Both the position numbers and the translations under genes were made by a program. Source: Variovorax sp. S12S4 (GTDB lineage: Bacteria; Pseudomonadota; Gammaproteobacteria; Burkholderiales; Burkholderiaceae_C). From it: 64,000 nt of DNA. The notes beneath the pieces were generated by a model. That model searched no databases and was not told the DNA's origin. It saw only the letters and a program-made list of their open reading frames with translations. The stretch lies in contig NZ_JALPKR020000002.1 in assembly GCF_023195515.1 (NCBI RefSeq), positions 1,217,001 to 1,281,000 of the forward strand. The letters run 5' to 3'. Of this stretch, positions 46,038 through 59,349 are shown piece after piece (the stretch's first letter is position 1; every line of letters begins with the position of its first letter).

Positions 46038-47535
46038 GAGCGATGAGCTCCTCTTCAGTCAGGTTGTCGGCATTGAGCGTGGCGACGAGGCGCCCCGCGC
46101 GCATCACCGCCACGCGGTGGCACAGGCCGATGAGTTCCATCAGTTCCGACGAAACGACGATCACCGCGAGCCCTTCACGGGCGAGTCGCTGGATCAGGAA
46201 ATAGATGTCGCGCTTGGCGCCGATGTCCACGCCGCGCGTGGGCTCGTCGAGCACCACCACCTTGGGCTTGGGCTGCAGCACCTTGGCGAGCGCGAGCTTC
46301 TGCTGGTTGCCGCCCGAGAGCGACGATGCGCGCACGTCGAGCGAGCCGGTGCGAATGCCGTAGTCCTTCACGGCCTCGGCCAGCGCGCCGCGTTCGGCAT
46401 CGGGCTGGAGCCATGGGCGGGTGTAGCGCTCGAGCGCCATCAGCGTGAGGTTCTGGCGCAGTCCGAAGTTCACGTGAAGGCCCTTGCCCTTGCGGTCTTC
46501 GCTCAGGTAGGTGAGGCCGTGTTTTGCGGCGTCGCGCGGATTGCGCCAGCCCTTCTGGTCGGGCACCGCCTTGCCGAGCATCTCGACCTGGCCGCTCGCA
46601 GGCCGGAGGCCCAGCAGGCCTTCGAACAGCTCGGTGCGGCCCGCGCCGACCAGGCCCGCAAAGCCGAGGATCTCTCCGGGACGCACTTCGAAGCCGACAT
46701 CGTTCGCCCAGCCGGGCACGCTGAAGTTGCGCACGCGCATGGCAGGCGCGTCGGCGGCCACCACCACGTCGCGCGGCGGGTACAGGTCGGCCAGTTCGCG
46801 GCCCACCATGAGGTTGGCCATCTGCTGGCGCGAGACCTCGGGCGTGGGTGCGCGCGCGACAAAGCGGCCATCGCGCATCACGATCACCTCGTCGGTCACC
46901 TGCTCCACTTCGTCGAGCTTGTGCGAGATGTAGACGATGGTCACGCCGTCGGCGCGCAGCTGCGCAATGAGCTTGAAGAGCCGCTCGGTCTCGCCGGGCG
47001 TGAGCGTGGCGGTGGGCTCGTCCATGATGAGCAGGCGCGCGCGGCGTGCAATGGCCTTGGCAATTTCGACGAGCTGCTTTTCCGCGACGATGAGGCGGCG
47101 CACCTTGGTGCGCGGATCGACCTGCAGCCCGACTGCGGCCAGTGCGGCGGCGGCATCGCGTTCCATTGACGCATCGTCGAGCAGCCAGCCTTTTTTCTTC
47201 TCGTGGCCGAGAAAGATGTTCTGCGCCACGCTCAGGTCTTCGGCGAGATTGAATTCCTGGTGAATCAGCACGATGCCCAGCGCCTCCGCATCGCGCGAGC
47301 TCGCAAAGTGCCGGGGCTCGCCGTTGATGCGCAGCGTGCCGCCGGTCGGCTGTTCGTAGCCCGAGAGAATCTTCATCAATGTCGATTTGCCGGCGCCGTT
47401 TTCGCCGAGCAGCCCGTAGACGCGACCCGGCGCCAGCGCAAAGCTCACGCCGTGCAGCACCTGCACGGGGCCGAAGGCCTTCACCACATCGGCAAACTCG
47501 ACTGCAACGCTTCCCTTGGTTTCTGCTGCGGTCAT
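46000..47535 (-). CDS. Sugar ABC transporter ATP-binding protein (RbsA/MglA family)
   Basis: Double ATPase of 511 residues. Domain 1: Walker [16 protein letters not shown] near residue 42, a Q-loop HQEFNL, signature-like [14 protein letters not shown] and Walker [13 protein letters not shown]. Domain 2: [14 protein letters not shown] in place of a classic Walker [16 protein letters not shown] signature, and [14 protein letters not shown]. This asymmetry is normal for sugar importers. ATG 47535 overlaps the ROK gene stop by four bases. Confidence 0.92.
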   Translation of the reverse strand: MTAAETKGSVAVEFADVVKAFGPVQVLHGVSFALAPGRVYGLLGENGAGKSTLMKILSGYEQPTGGTLRINGEPRHFASSRDAEALGIVLIHQEFNLAEDLSVAQNIFLGHEKKKGWLLDDASMERDAAAALAAVGLQVDPRTKVRRLIVAEKQLVEIAKAIARRARLLIMDEPTATLTPGETERLFKLIAQLRADGVTIVYISHKLDEVEQVTDEVIVMRDGRFVARAPTPEVSRQQMANLMVGRELADLYPPRDVVVAADAPAMRVRNFSVPGWANDVGFEVRPGEILGFAGLVGAGRTELFEGLLGLRPASGQVEMLGKAVPDQKGWRNPRDAAKHGLTYLSEDRKGKGLHVNFGLRQNLTLMALERYTRPWLQPDAERGALAEAVKDYGIRTGSLDVRASSLSGGNQQKLALAKVLQPKPKVVVLDEPTRGVDIGAKRDIYFLIQRLAREGLAVIVVSSELMELIGLCHRVAVMRAGRLVATLNADNLTEEELIAHATGTADTHAAA

Positions 47536-48734
47536 GGCGCCACTCCGCGGACTTTCAGTGTTTCGTGCATTGCGAGCACGCCGGCGCCGATCAGCCCGCC
47601 CTGCACGCCCAGCGGCGTGTACTGGATCTCCAGGTGCCGGGTCGAGAGCGCGAGCGAGCGCTGGTAGACGCTCTGCCGCACGGCCGCCAGAAACAGCGGC
47701 CCGATGCGCGTGATGCCGCCGCCGATGAACACGTGCGACGGATTGAAGAAATTCACCACCGACGCCAGCATCTGGCCGATGAGGTTGCCGGCGTTCTGGA
47801 TGATGCCGTTGGCCGCCGTGTCGCCCGCGCGGCTCGCCTGGCCGACGTCGACGGCTTCGATGCGCCCATGCACCCGCAGGCATTCGGCGAGCATGGCGCT
47901 TTCGCCGGCTTCGGCCGCCTGCACGGCCATGCGCGTGATGGCCGGCCCCGCCGCCATGGCTTCCACGCAGCCCACGTTGCCGCAGTGGCAGCGCGGGCCT
48001 TCCTGGTCGACGCAGATGTGCCCCACGTCGCCGGCCGAGCCGGCGGCGCCGCGATAGACCTCGCCGTGGCAGACGATGCCGCAGCCGATGCCGGTTCCGA
48101 TCTTGATCACGAGAAAATTGTTGAGCGAGCGCTTCAGCCGCCAGAGCTCGCCGAGCGCCATCAGGTTCACGTCGTTGTCGACGAAGACGGGCGCCGCGTA
48201 ATCTTCGCGCAGGTAGTCGCGGATCGAGAAGCTGTCCCACGCGGGCATCAGCGGCGGGTTCACGAGCTGGCCGATCTCGAAGTTGACGGGGCCGGGCACG
48301 CCGATGCCGATACCGAGCACGTCCTTTGCGCCGCTGTTGCAACGCGCGAGCAATTCGCGCATCAGCACGCGCACCCGCGCCAGCACGACAGCCGGGCCTT
48401 CGCGCACGTCGGCGGGTTCGTCATGCTGGGCAAGCACGGTGAGGTCGGGGCGCAACACCGCAACATCGAGGCTGGTGGCGCCAATGTCGATGCCGACCAG
48501 CACGCCCAGGCCGGCATGCAGCTGCAGGTTTTCGGCACGCCGCCCGCCGGATGAGCGCTGGAGACCAGCTTCGGCCAGGAGGCCTTGTTCGACGAGGCCC
48601 GCAATCAGCGCATTCGCCTTGCTCTTGGAGAAGCCGAGCTGTTCGGCCATGGCATGGCGCGAGCCGCCGGCCGACCAGAAGGTGGTCTCCAGCAACCGCA
48701 TTTCGTCCGCAGTGATGCCGCTCCAGCGTGTCAC
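47532..48734 (-). CDS. ROK-family transcriptional regulator
   Basis: A 400-residue regulator with an N-terminal winged helix (AEQLGFSKSKANALIAGLVEQGLL near residue 30, core FSKSKANALI) and a ROK sugar-kinase-like domain. The latter has VGIDIGATSLDVAVL, VDNDVNLMALGE and GTGIGCGIV. The zinc motif CHCGNVGCVEAMAAG is complete, with His in VGHICVDQEGPRC. It is first in a - strand operon with the transporter and oxidoreductase and likely represses it until the sugar or a phosphate derivative is present. Confidence 0.9.
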   Translation of the reverse strand: MTRWSGITADEMRLLETTFWSAGGSRHAMAEQLGFSKSKANALIAGLVEQGLLAEAGLQRSSGGRRAENLQLHAGLGVLVGIDIGATSLDVAVLRPDLTVLAQHDEPADVREGPAVVLARVRVLMRELLARCNSGAKDVLGIGIGVPGPVNFEIGQLVNPPLMPAWDSFSIRDYLREDYAAPVFVDNDVNLMALGELWRLKRSLNNFLVIKIGTGIGCGIVCHGEVYRGAAGSAGDVGHICVDQEGPRCHCGNVGCVEAMAAGPAITRMAVQAAEAGESAMLAECLRVHGRIEAVDVGQASRAGDTAANGIIQNAGNLIGQMLASVVNFFNPSHVFIGGGITRIGPLFLAAVRQSVYQRSLALSTRHLEIQYTPLGVQGGLIGAGVLAMHETLKVRGVAP

Positions 48735-48882
48735 GCGTTGTTGTCTCCGTCTTTGTTGCCTGCTGCCCCAAGGCTCGCCGCAGGTGAGTGAACGCGAATA
48801 CTAGAGGCAGGTCTTCAGCCGGACAAGGCTGAACTTCGACCAAATTCAGATCGAAGACATCGGGAGATCGAACTTTGCGGAC

Positions 48883-48908
48883 GAAAAAAGCCGCCCGGAG
48901 GCGGCTTC
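48883..48908 (-). terminator. Terminator of the atp operon
   Basis: On the - strand, AAGCCGCC-loop-GGCGGCTT (arms 48888-48895 and 48900-48907) is followed by TTTTTT. It lies 32 bases past the atpC stop. Confidence 0.85.
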
Positions 48909-48939
48909 TTCTGGCGGGCCCTGGGGGCTGCCGCGGTAT

Positions 48940-49359
48940 TTACTTCTTCTGGCGGTACTTGCGAAGCGCCGCGATCTGGGCAGCCATGACGGCGAGTTCG
49001 GATTGCGCCATGGCAATGTCGATGTCGCTCTTGGCATTCTTGAGCGCTTCCTCGGCGGCGGCCTTGGCCTGGTTGGCCTTTTCGTCGTCGAGGTCCTTGC
49101 CGCGAATGGCGGTGTCGGACAGCACGGTGACGGTGTCGGGCTGCACTTCGAGAATGCCGCCAGCCACGAAGACGAACTCTTCGCCGCCGTCGGCCGTTTC
49201 GATGCGCACTGCACCCGGGCGGATGCGCGTGATCAGCGGCGTGTGGCGCGGATAGATGCCGAGCTCGCCGGCTTCACCGGGCAGCGCGACGAACTTGGCC
49301 TCGCCCGAGAAGATCGACTCTTCTGCGGAGACCACGTCGACGTGAATGGTGTTTGCCAT
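48940..49359 (-). CDS. atpC: F1Fo ATP synthase subunit epsilon
   Basis: Central-stalk subunit of 139 residues. It starts [42 protein letters not shown], the conserved beta-sandwich start (core [12 protein letters not shown]). The C-terminal two-helix domain spans about residues 90-135 and ends RKYRQKK. It is the last gene of the atp operon, separated from atpD by 129 bases that contain a hairpin. Confidence 0.95.
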   Translation of the reverse strand: MANTIHVDVVSAEESIFSGEAKFVALPGEAGELGIYPRHTPLITRIRPGAVRIETADGGEEFVFVAGGILEVQPDTVTVLSDTAIRGKDLDDEKANQAKAAAEEALKNAKSDIDIAMAQSELAVMAAQIAALRKYRQKK

Positions 49360-49432
49360 CTTTTTTCCTTTGCCGTTCTATGGAGAACTTCGGAAAGCAA
49401 GCAGTCGGTCGGCTGGTGAGGCGCCGCGCACA

Positions 49433-49450
49433 GCCGTACAGAAGTACGGC
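49433..49450. repeat. Hairpin in the atpD-atpC spacer
   Basis: GCCGTAC-AGAA-GTACGGC is a perfect 7-bp stem with a 4-base loop, 38 bases after the atpD stop. It lies in a 129-base spacer that is longer than others in this operon. It may be a small REP-type unit or a message-processing site. Confidence 0.6.
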
Positions 49451-49488
49451 GAGCACGGCAACGAAGCCAGACGGTCGAATGCGCCGCT

Positions 49489-51827
<2,339 letters not shown>

Positions 51828-51848
51828 GGGGGCTCCTTGTCAGGTCGA

Positions 51849-53402
<1,554 letters not shown>

Positions 53403-53451
53403 GACTCTTTCCTTCTTTCTGTAAATGGGGCCAACTGGCTGCCGGCCGCCG

Positions 53452-53982
53452 TCAGGCGGTCAGCGCCGCTTTCATTTGTTCGAGGCGCGCCCTGACCGAG
53501 GTGTCGAGCACTTCGTCGCCAACCACGGCACGGATGCCGCCGATGAGCGAGGGGTCGAGTTCGACCCGCGTCGTGAGCTTGCGCGCAAAGCGCCGCTCCA
53601 GCGCCGCGCCAACCTCTTGCAGCGCCGCGTCGTCGATCGGAAAAGCGCTGTAGATCACGGCATCGGCAGCCCCGCTGCGCGCATTGCACAAGGCACGGAA
53701 CTGGATTGCCACTTCGGGCAATGCAGCCAACCGGCCGTTGTCGATGACGGCGCGCAGAAAGTTCTTGCCCGCATCGGGCAAGGGCTGCTTCGAAAGCCCG
53801 GCGATCAGCTCGAACACCTGCTCGGGCGGCACCTTCGGGTTGGCCGCGAACTCCAGGAGCTGCGGGTTGCCGGCGACGGACGCCAGCTGGTCGAGCCAGC
53901 CTGCCGTGCCTTCGAGGTCGCCGGAGCACGCCTTGAACAGCGCCTCGGCGTAGGGACGGGCAATGGTCGCGAGTTCGGCCAT
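53452..53982 (-). CDS. atpH: F1Fo ATP synthase subunit delta
   Basis: Peripheral-stalk subunit of 176 residues. It starts [18 protein letters not shown] and its C-terminal half has the conserved [32 protein letters not shown] (core [14 protein letters not shown]). Normal length for OSCP/delta. It overlaps nothing; seven bases separate it from atpF. Confidence 0.95.
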   Translation of the reverse strand: MAELATIARPYAEALFKACSGDLEGTAGWLDQLASVAGNPQLLEFAANPKVPPEQVFELIAGLSKQPLPDAGKNFLRAVIDNGRLAALPEVAIQFRALCNARSGAADAVIYSAFPIDDAALQEVGAALERRFARKLTTRVELDPSLIGGIRAVVGDEVLDTSVRARLEQMKAALTA

Positions 53983-53989
53983 GTCGTCC

Positions 53990-54460
53990 TCAGAGTTCGG
54001 TCTTCAGGCGGCTGAGCAAGTCGGCATGAACGCCGGCGTTGACTTCCTTGCGGAGAATCTGCTCGGCACCCTTGACGGCCAGTGCGGCCACCTGCTCGCG
54101 CAGCGCCTCACGCGCACGCACGGACTGCTGGTTGGCCTCTTCGCGCGCGGCGGCCACGATCTTGTTGGCCTCCTCGGTTGCGCGGCTCTTGGCCTCTTCG
54201 ATGATCTGCTGGGCACGGCGCTCGGCATCGGCCAGGCGATTGGTGGTCTCGTTACGAGACGCCACCAGTTCCTGCTCGACACGCTGGTTGGCGGAGGCCA
54301 GTTCGGCCTTGGCCTTCTCGGCGGCCGCCAGGCCCGCAGCGATCTTTTGTGCTCGTTCGTCCAAGGCCTTCGCGATCGGCGGCCACACGAATTTCATCGT
54401 GAACAGCACAAGCAGCAGGAAGACGATGGCCTGAACGAACAGGGTCGCGTTGATACTCAC
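53990..54460 (-). CDS. atpF: F1Fo ATP synthase subunit b
   Basis: Membrane-anchored stator stalk of 156 residues. I use GTG 54460 ([20 protein letters not shown]), which has AAAGGTG upstream and gives the usual length. The longer frame from 54547 would add 29 non-conserved residues overlapping atpE. After one membrane helix with [13 protein letters not shown], the rest is a long Ala/Glu-rich coiled coil ending [11 protein letters not shown]. Confidence 0.94.
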   Translation of the reverse strand: MSINATLFVQAIVFLLLVLFTMKFVWPPIAKALDERAQKIAAGLAAAEKAKAELASANQRVEQELVASRNETTNRLADAERRAQQIIEEAKSRATEEANKIVAAAREEANQQSVRAREALREQVAALAVKGAEQILRKEVNAGVHADLLSRLKTEL

Positions 54461-54494
54461 GGCAACACCTTTCTGGAGTGGCGTTGAACGGAAA

Positions 54495-54761
<267 letters not shown>

Positions 54762-54801
54762 TTAATACAGATTGAAAGCAAACGAAAAGAAAAAAGCAAA
54801 C

Positions 54802-55680
54802 TCAATGCGCTTCATGAGCCTGGCCGAGATAGATCAGGGTCAGCATCATGAAAATGAATGCCTGAAGCGTGATCACCAGGATGTGGAAGATCGCCCAGAC
54901 GGTACCGGCAATGACGTGCCCGATGGGCAGCATCACTCCCGAGAACGAAGCCGCCATCGCACCACCCATGAGCGCGATCAGCATGAAAACGAGCTCACCC
55001 GCATACATGTTGCCGAACAACCGCATGCCGTGCGAGACGGTCTTGGCCAGGTATTCGATGACTTGCATCAGCAGGTTGATCGGCCAGAGCACCGGGTGCG
55101 CACCGAAAGGCGCAGTGATGAGCTCGTGACCCCAGCCGCCCAGGCCCTTGATCTTGATGCTGTAGAACAGGCACAGCAGCAGCACCGAGGTCGACAGGCC
55201 CAGCGTGGTGGACAGGTCGGCCGTGGGAACGACGCGCATGTAGGCGTGGTGCGGATCGTGTCCGGCTGCCTCGAAGACCTTGGCCCACAGCGAGGGCAGC
55301 AGGTCGACCGGCAGCATGTCCATGGCGTTCAAGAGGAAGATCCAGACGAACACGGTGAGCGCCAGAGGCGCAATGAACTTGCGGCTTTTTGCGTTGTGGA
55401 TGTTCGACTTGGCCTGGTTGTCGACCATTTCAACGAGCATTTCGACCGCAGCCTGGAACCGGCCGGGTACGCCCGGCGTGGCCTTGCGAGCAGCCAGCCA
55501 CAGCACGAAGCAGCCCAGCGCACCGACGATCAGCGCATAGAGCACCGAGTCGAGGTTGATGACATTGAAGTCGACGATGGCCTTCTGGACCACGGGATTG
55601 AGGCTCCAGTCAACTTGCCAGTGCTGGAGGTGGTGAACGATGTATTCACTCGCGGTCGGGGCGTGTCCTTCGGCGGCCAT
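54802..55680 (-). CDS. atpB: F1Fo ATP synthase subunit a
   Basis: Membrane subunit of 292 residues forming the proton half-channels. It has about six hydrophobic segments. The essential Arg is in [20 protein letters not shown] near residue 220 (core [13 protein letters not shown]). The N-terminal extension [22 protein letters not shown] is typical of betaproteobacteria. It is 24 bases after the atpI gene. Confidence 0.96.
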   Translation of the reverse strand: MAAEGHAPTASEYIVHHLQHWQVDWSLNPVVQKAIVDFNVINLDSVLYALIVGALGCFVLWLAARKATPGVPGRFQAAVEMLVEMVDNQAKSNIHNAKSRKFIAPLALTVFVWIFLLNAMDMLPVDLLPSLWAKVFEAAGHDPHHAYMRVVPTADLSTTLGLSTSVLLLCLFYSIKIKGLGGWGHELITAPFGAHPVLWPINLLMQVIEYLAKTVSHGMRLFGNMYAGELVFMLIALMGGAMAASFSGVMLPIGHVIAGTVWAIFHILVITLQAFIFMMLTLIYLGQAHEAH

Positions 55681-55704
55681 CTTTCAGCGTCTCTTTTTAA
55701 ACAG

Positions 55705-56178
55705 TCAAATCCGGTTCAACAATCCGGGCCGCACCAGCAGGGCCACCCAGTACATTTTCATGGCGACCACCACGCCGGCCAACAAGGCCAGCCAACTGAT
55801 GCCCTCGATCAGCCACGGTGCCGCCGCCAGCAAGGCAACGGTCAACGCGATCTTGATCAACTCCCACACAAAAAACCGCAGCATGACAGCAGATTGCGAC
55901 ACGGCACCCCGTGCCCGCCGCACACCCCGCACGAACAACGCCGCCGGGATCGCTACCGCCATGGCTCCGTAAAACGCCGACACCGCGGCACCCGGCCGCT
56001 GAGTCCACATCCATGCCACTCCGGCCACAAGAATTCCCATGGCCACCTGGGCCCCAATCACCCACCAGGGCGACATTTCGGGATTTTTCTCGCGAAGCCG
56101 CTGGGCCTCTTCGGCGGTCAGCGGCTTGAAGTCGGAGACTTCAGCATCGATCTCGGAGACAGGAGCGCTGGTTGTCAT
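55705..56178 (-). CDS. atpI: ATP synthase assembly-type subunit I
   Basis: A 157-residue protein with about four membrane segments. Start ATG 56178 gives MTTSAPVSEIDAEVSDFKPLTAEEAQRLR, a cytosolic lead, then hydrophobic WWVIGAQVAMGILVAGVAWMW, SAFYGAMAVAIPAALFV, WELIKIALTVALL and SWLALLAGVVVAMKMYWVALL. Betaproteobacterial AtpI proteins have this lead. A much longer open frame upstream is a shadow of the dat gene. It is the first gene of the atp operon. Confidence 0.88.
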   Translation of the reverse strand: MTTSAPVSEIDAEVSDFKPLTAEEAQRLREKNPEMSPWWVIGAQVAMGILVAGVAWMWTQRPGAAVSAFYGAMAVAIPAALFVRGVRRARGAVSQSAVMLRFFVWELIKIALTVALLAAAPWLIEGISWLALLAGVVVAMKMYWVALLVRPGLLNRI

Positions 56179-56224
56179 TGGAATGCCGCTCGCGTTGTCA
56201 GCCGTGAATTTAACAAAGCCATTG

Positions 56225-56230
56225 ATTATA
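56225..56230 (-). promoter_or_regulatory. Possible -10 element of the atp operon
   Basis: On the - strand, a perfect TATAAT lies 47 bases upstream of the atpI ATG in an AT-rich stretch. No clear -35 hexamer is seen at the right distance, so the promoter is likely but its -35 is weak or activated. Confidence 0.35.
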
Positions 56231-56334
56231 AGTAGAAACCCAGCCTGCCCGGCCACCTGAACTGTCACGTTTGCAAAACGAGGCCTCGTTGGCTGACTGG
56301 AACCCGACCTGGCGCACACAACCATAATTCCCGC

Positions 56335-57240
56335 ATGCACCCTCTTACTGCCGCTCTCCCCACCACGCTCTGCTACCTCGACGGCGAGTTCACCGCCCTT
56401 CGGGATGCGAAGATCAGCGTTCTCGACCGTGGCTTCATTTTCGGCGACGGCATCTATGAAGTCGTCCCTGTCTACGGCGGCCAGCCTTTCTGCTTCGAAG
56501 AACACATGGCGCGGCTCGATCGGTCGCTGGCCGAGCTTCAGATTGCCAATCCGCTCACGCTCGCCCAATGGCGCGACATCGTGATGCGACTGGCCGAACC
56601 CGGCGGCGATGCGCCCCAGGCCGTGTACTTTCAGATTACCCGCGGTGTGGCGCCGCGCGATCATGCCATGACCAAGGGCGTGCGCCCGACGGTGTTCGTG
56701 ATGGTGAATCCGCTGCCGCCGGTGTCCGACGCCGTGCGCGCCAAGGGCGTGGCCTGCGTGACCGCGGCCGACTTTCGCTGGGAGAAGGCGCACATCAAGA
56801 GCACCAGCCTGCTGGGCGCGGTGCTGGCGCGGCAGATCAGCGTGGAAGCCGGTGCGGCCGAAACCGTCATGTTCAGGGGCGAATGGCTGAGCGAAGCCTC
56901 TTCCAGCAACGTGTGGATCGTCAAGGATGGCCAACTCATCGGTCCGCCCAAGGACAACCTGGTGCTGACCGGCATCCGCTACGGCCTGCTGGAGCGCCTG
57001 TGCGCCGAGCGCGGCATTCCATTTGCCCTGCGCCGCGTTTCGCGCGACGAAGTGTTCGGCGCCGATGAGTTGCTGCTCTCGTCGGCCAGCAAGGAAGTGC
57101 TGCCGGTGGTGACGCTCGACGGCCAGGCCATTGGGAATGGCCGCCCCGGCCCCATCTACCAAGCCTTGTACGCGGCTTACCAAGAGGCCAAGCAGCGCAA
57201 CGCAGAGAAGCCACAGAAACAAGGAGTGACCCCCGCATGA
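56335..57240 (+). CDS. dat: D-amino acid aminotransferase (class IV PLP enzyme)
   Basis: PLP-dependent transaminase of 301 residues. It starts with LCYLDGEFTALRDAKISVLDRGFIFGDGIYE (core VLDRGFIFGDGIYEV), the class IV opening. The PLP Lys is in FRWEKAHIKSTSLLGAVL near residue 150 and the cofactor Glu in EWLSEASSSNVWIV near 184, with LTGIRYGLL later. This fits D-alanine transaminase better than branched-chain transaminase. It is followed by ybeD and the lipoate genes, a common betaproteobacterial order. Its stop overlaps ybeD by four bases. Confidence 0.88.
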   Translation: MHPLTAALPTTLCYLDGEFTALRDAKISVLDRGFIFGDGIYEVVPVYGGQPFCFEEHMARLDRSLAELQIANPLTLAQWRDIVMRLAEPGGDAPQAVYFQITRGVAPRDHAMTKGVRPTVFVMVNPLPPVSDAVRAKGVACVTAADFRWEKAHIKSTSLLGAVLARQISVEAGAAETVMFRGEWLSEASSSNVWIVKDGQLIGPPKDNLVLTGIRYGLLERLCAERGIPFALRRVSRDEVFGADELLLSSASKEVLPVVTLDGQAIGNGRPGPIYQALYAAYQEAKQRNAEKPQKQGVTPA

Positions 57241-57542
57241 CCGACAGCACCACCGACACGAGCACTCCGATTCCCGATCCGCGCAAGGAGTCGCTGATCG
57301 AGTACCCCTCGCAGTTCCCCATCAAGGTCATGGGCGTCAAGGCCGACGGCTTCGTGCATGCCATCACGCAGATCGCCGAACGCTTCGATCCGACCTTCGA
57401 CGCCACCACGGTCGAGCTGCGCGACAGCAAGGCGGGCAACTACCTGGGCGTGACGATCACCGTGACCGCCACCAGCCGCGAGCAGCTCGACGACCTGTAT
57501 CGCGCGCTGTCGACGCATCCGTCGGTCAAGGTCGTCCTCTGA
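57237..57542 (+). CDS. ybeD: YbeD/DUF493 family protein
   Basis: A 101-residue protein with an ACT-like fold. Core: [28 protein letters not shown] (core [11 protein letters not shown]) near residue 20 and [28 protein letters not shown] at the end. Family members lie next to lipB in many proteobacteria, as here (13 bases). The role is not established; a regulatory part in lipoate biosynthesis has been suggested for its location. Confidence 0.9.
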   Translation: MTDSTTDTSTPIPDPRKESLIEYPSQFPIKVMGVKADGFVHAITQIAERFDPTFDATTVELRDSKAGNYLGVTITVTATSREQLDDLYRALSTHPSVKVVL

Positions 57543-57555
57543 CACCAAGGCGCTG

Positions 57556-58257
57556 ATGACGGTCGCAGAACACGCACCCGCCACCGCCATTGCCGCGCAA
57601 TGGCTGGGTCGCGTCGGCTATGCCGAGACCTTCGAGGCAATGAAGCGGTTCACGCTCGAACGCGAGGCTGAAACGCCCGATGCGCTATGGATGTGCGAGC
57701 ACGCGCCCGTGTTCACGCAAGGCATCGCAGGCAAGCAGGACCACATCCTGAACCCAGGCGACATTCCGGTGGTGCAGACCGACAGGGGCGGGCAGGTCAC
57801 CTTCCACGGCCCGGGCCAGGTGGTGGGCTACCCGCTCATCGACCTGCGCCGCGCGGGCTACTTCGTGAAGGAATACGTCTACCGCATCGAGGAATCGGTG
57901 CTGCGCACGCTGGCGCATTTCGGCGTGACCGGACACCGCGTGGCGGGCGCGCCGGGCATCTACGTGCGGCTGGACGACCCGTTCTCCCATGCCGCGCTGA
58001 CCGGCCCGCTGCCCGCGGCCGACCCGTTTCGGGGCCTGGGCAAGATCGCGGCGCTGGGCATCAAGGTGAGCCGCCACGCCACCTACCACGGCGTGGCGCT
58101 CAACGTTGAAATGGACCTCGAACCCTTCTCGCGAATCAACCCTTGCGGCTACGCAGGGTTGCAAACGGTCGATCTTTCTACAATCGGGGTCCAAACCACA
58201 TGGGAAGACGCTGCCCGGGTCCTGAGCCAGAAGCTCACCACCTATCTGGCGCCCTAG
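57556..58257 (+). CDS. lipB: Octanoyl-[acyl-carrier-protein]-protein transferase LipB
   Basis: Moves octanoate from ACP to lipoyl domains. It has 233 residues; the conserved [23 protein letters not shown] is near residue 77 (core [11 protein letters not shown]). The late [22 protein letters not shown] near 163 carries the catalytic Lys, and [12 protein letters not shown] follows (the usual Cys of PCGY). The start [19 protein letters not shown] is the only sensible one. It is followed by lipA seven bases later. Confidence 0.94.
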   Translation: MTVAEHAPATAIAAQWLGRVGYAETFEAMKRFTLEREAETPDALWMCEHAPVFTQGIAGKQDHILNPGDIPVVQTDRGGQVTFHGPGQVVGYPLIDLRRAGYFVKEYVYRIEESVLRTLAHFGVTGHRVAGAPGIYVRLDDPFSHAALTGPLPAADPFRGLGKIAALGIKVSRHATYHGVALNVEMDLEPFSRINPCGYAGLQTVDLSTIGVQTTWEDAARVLSQKLTTYLAP

Positions 58258-58264
58258 CAATCCA

Positions 58265-59248
58265 ATGAGCACCACCGAAGTCGTCCGCGACGCGCAAAGC
58301 GCCGAAAACTACAACCCGCTGGCCAAGCAGAAGGCCGCGGCCAAGCTCTCGCGCATCCCCGTCAAGGTGGTGCATCAGGGCGAAGTGCTCAAGAAGCCCG
58401 AGTGGATTCGCGTGAAGGCCGGCAGCCCCACCACCCGGTTCTACGAAATCAAGCAGATCCTGCGCGAAAGCAACCTGCACACGGTCTGCGAAGAAGCCTC
58501 GTGCCCGAACATCGGCGAATGCTTCGGCAACGGCACGGCCACCTTCATGATCATGGGCGACAAGTGCACGCGCCGCTGCCCGTTCTGCGACGTGGGCCAC
58601 GGCCGCCCAGATCCGCTCGACAAGGACGAGCCGCTCAACCTTGCCAAGACCATCGCCAAGCTGCGCCTGAAGTACGTGGTGATCACCAGCGTCGACCGCG
58701 ACGACCTGCGCGACGGCGGCAGCCAGCATTTCGTCGATTGCATCAAGAACATCCGCGAGCTCTCGCCGATGACGCAGATCGAGATCCTGGTGCCCGACTT
58801 CCGCGGCCGCGACGACCGCGCGCTCGAGATCCTGAAGGCCGCGCCGCCGGACGTGATGAACCACAACCTCGAGACCGCGCCGCGCCTTTATAAAGAAGCG
58901 CGCCCCGGCAGCGACTACCAGTTCAGCCTGAACCTTCTCAAGAAGTTCAAGGCGCTGCACCCTAACGTGCCGACCAAGAGCGGCATCATGGTGGGCCTGG
59001 GCGAAACCGACGAAGAGATCCTGCAGGTGATGCGCGACATGCGCGCCCACGGCATCGACATGCTGACCATCGGCCAGTACCTGTCGCCGTCGGGCTCGCA
59101 CCTGCCGGTGCGCCGCTACGTGCACCCGGACACCTTCAAGATGTTCGAGGAAGAGGCCTACAAGATGGGCTTCAGCCATGCGGCGGTTGGCGCGATGGTG
59201 CGCTCCAGCTACCACGCGGACCAGCAGGCCCACGCCGCCGGGGTTTAA
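58265..59248 (+). CDS. lipA: Lipoyl synthase LipA (radical SAM)
   Basis: Inserts two sulphurs into the octanoyl chain. It has 327 residues. The auxiliary-cluster motif [13 protein letters not shown] is near residue 75, and the radical SAM motif [10 protein letters not shown] near 101. [21 protein letters not shown] (core [12 protein letters not shown]) and [16 protein letters not shown] follow, with the C-terminal SPLVRSSYHA-like [10 protein letters not shown]. All required Cys are present. Confidence 0.97.
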   Translation: MSTTEVVRDAQSAENYNPLAKQKAAAKLSRIPVKVVHQGEVLKKPEWIRVKAGSPTTRFYEIKQILRESNLHTVCEEASCPNIGECFGNGTATFMIMGDKCTRRCPFCDVGHGRPDPLDKDEPLNLAKTIAKLRLKYVVITSVDRDDLRDGGSQHFVDCIKNIRELSPMTQIEILVPDFRGRDDRALEILKAAPPDVMNHNLETAPRLYKEARPGSDYQFSLNLLKKFKALHPNVPTKSGIMVGLGETDEEILQVMRDMRAHGIDMLTIGQYLSPSGSHLPVRRYVHPDTFKMFEEEAYKMGFSHAAVGAMVRSSYHADQQAHAAGV

Positions 59249-59349
59249 CAATTGATGCGGCCGCGGCGGCAAGCAGTCCGTCGCGTGCAGCTCACCCGGT
59301 CCGGCGCTTCTTCGCTATCCTGCCGTCTGGCCAAGACGAAGGATCGATT

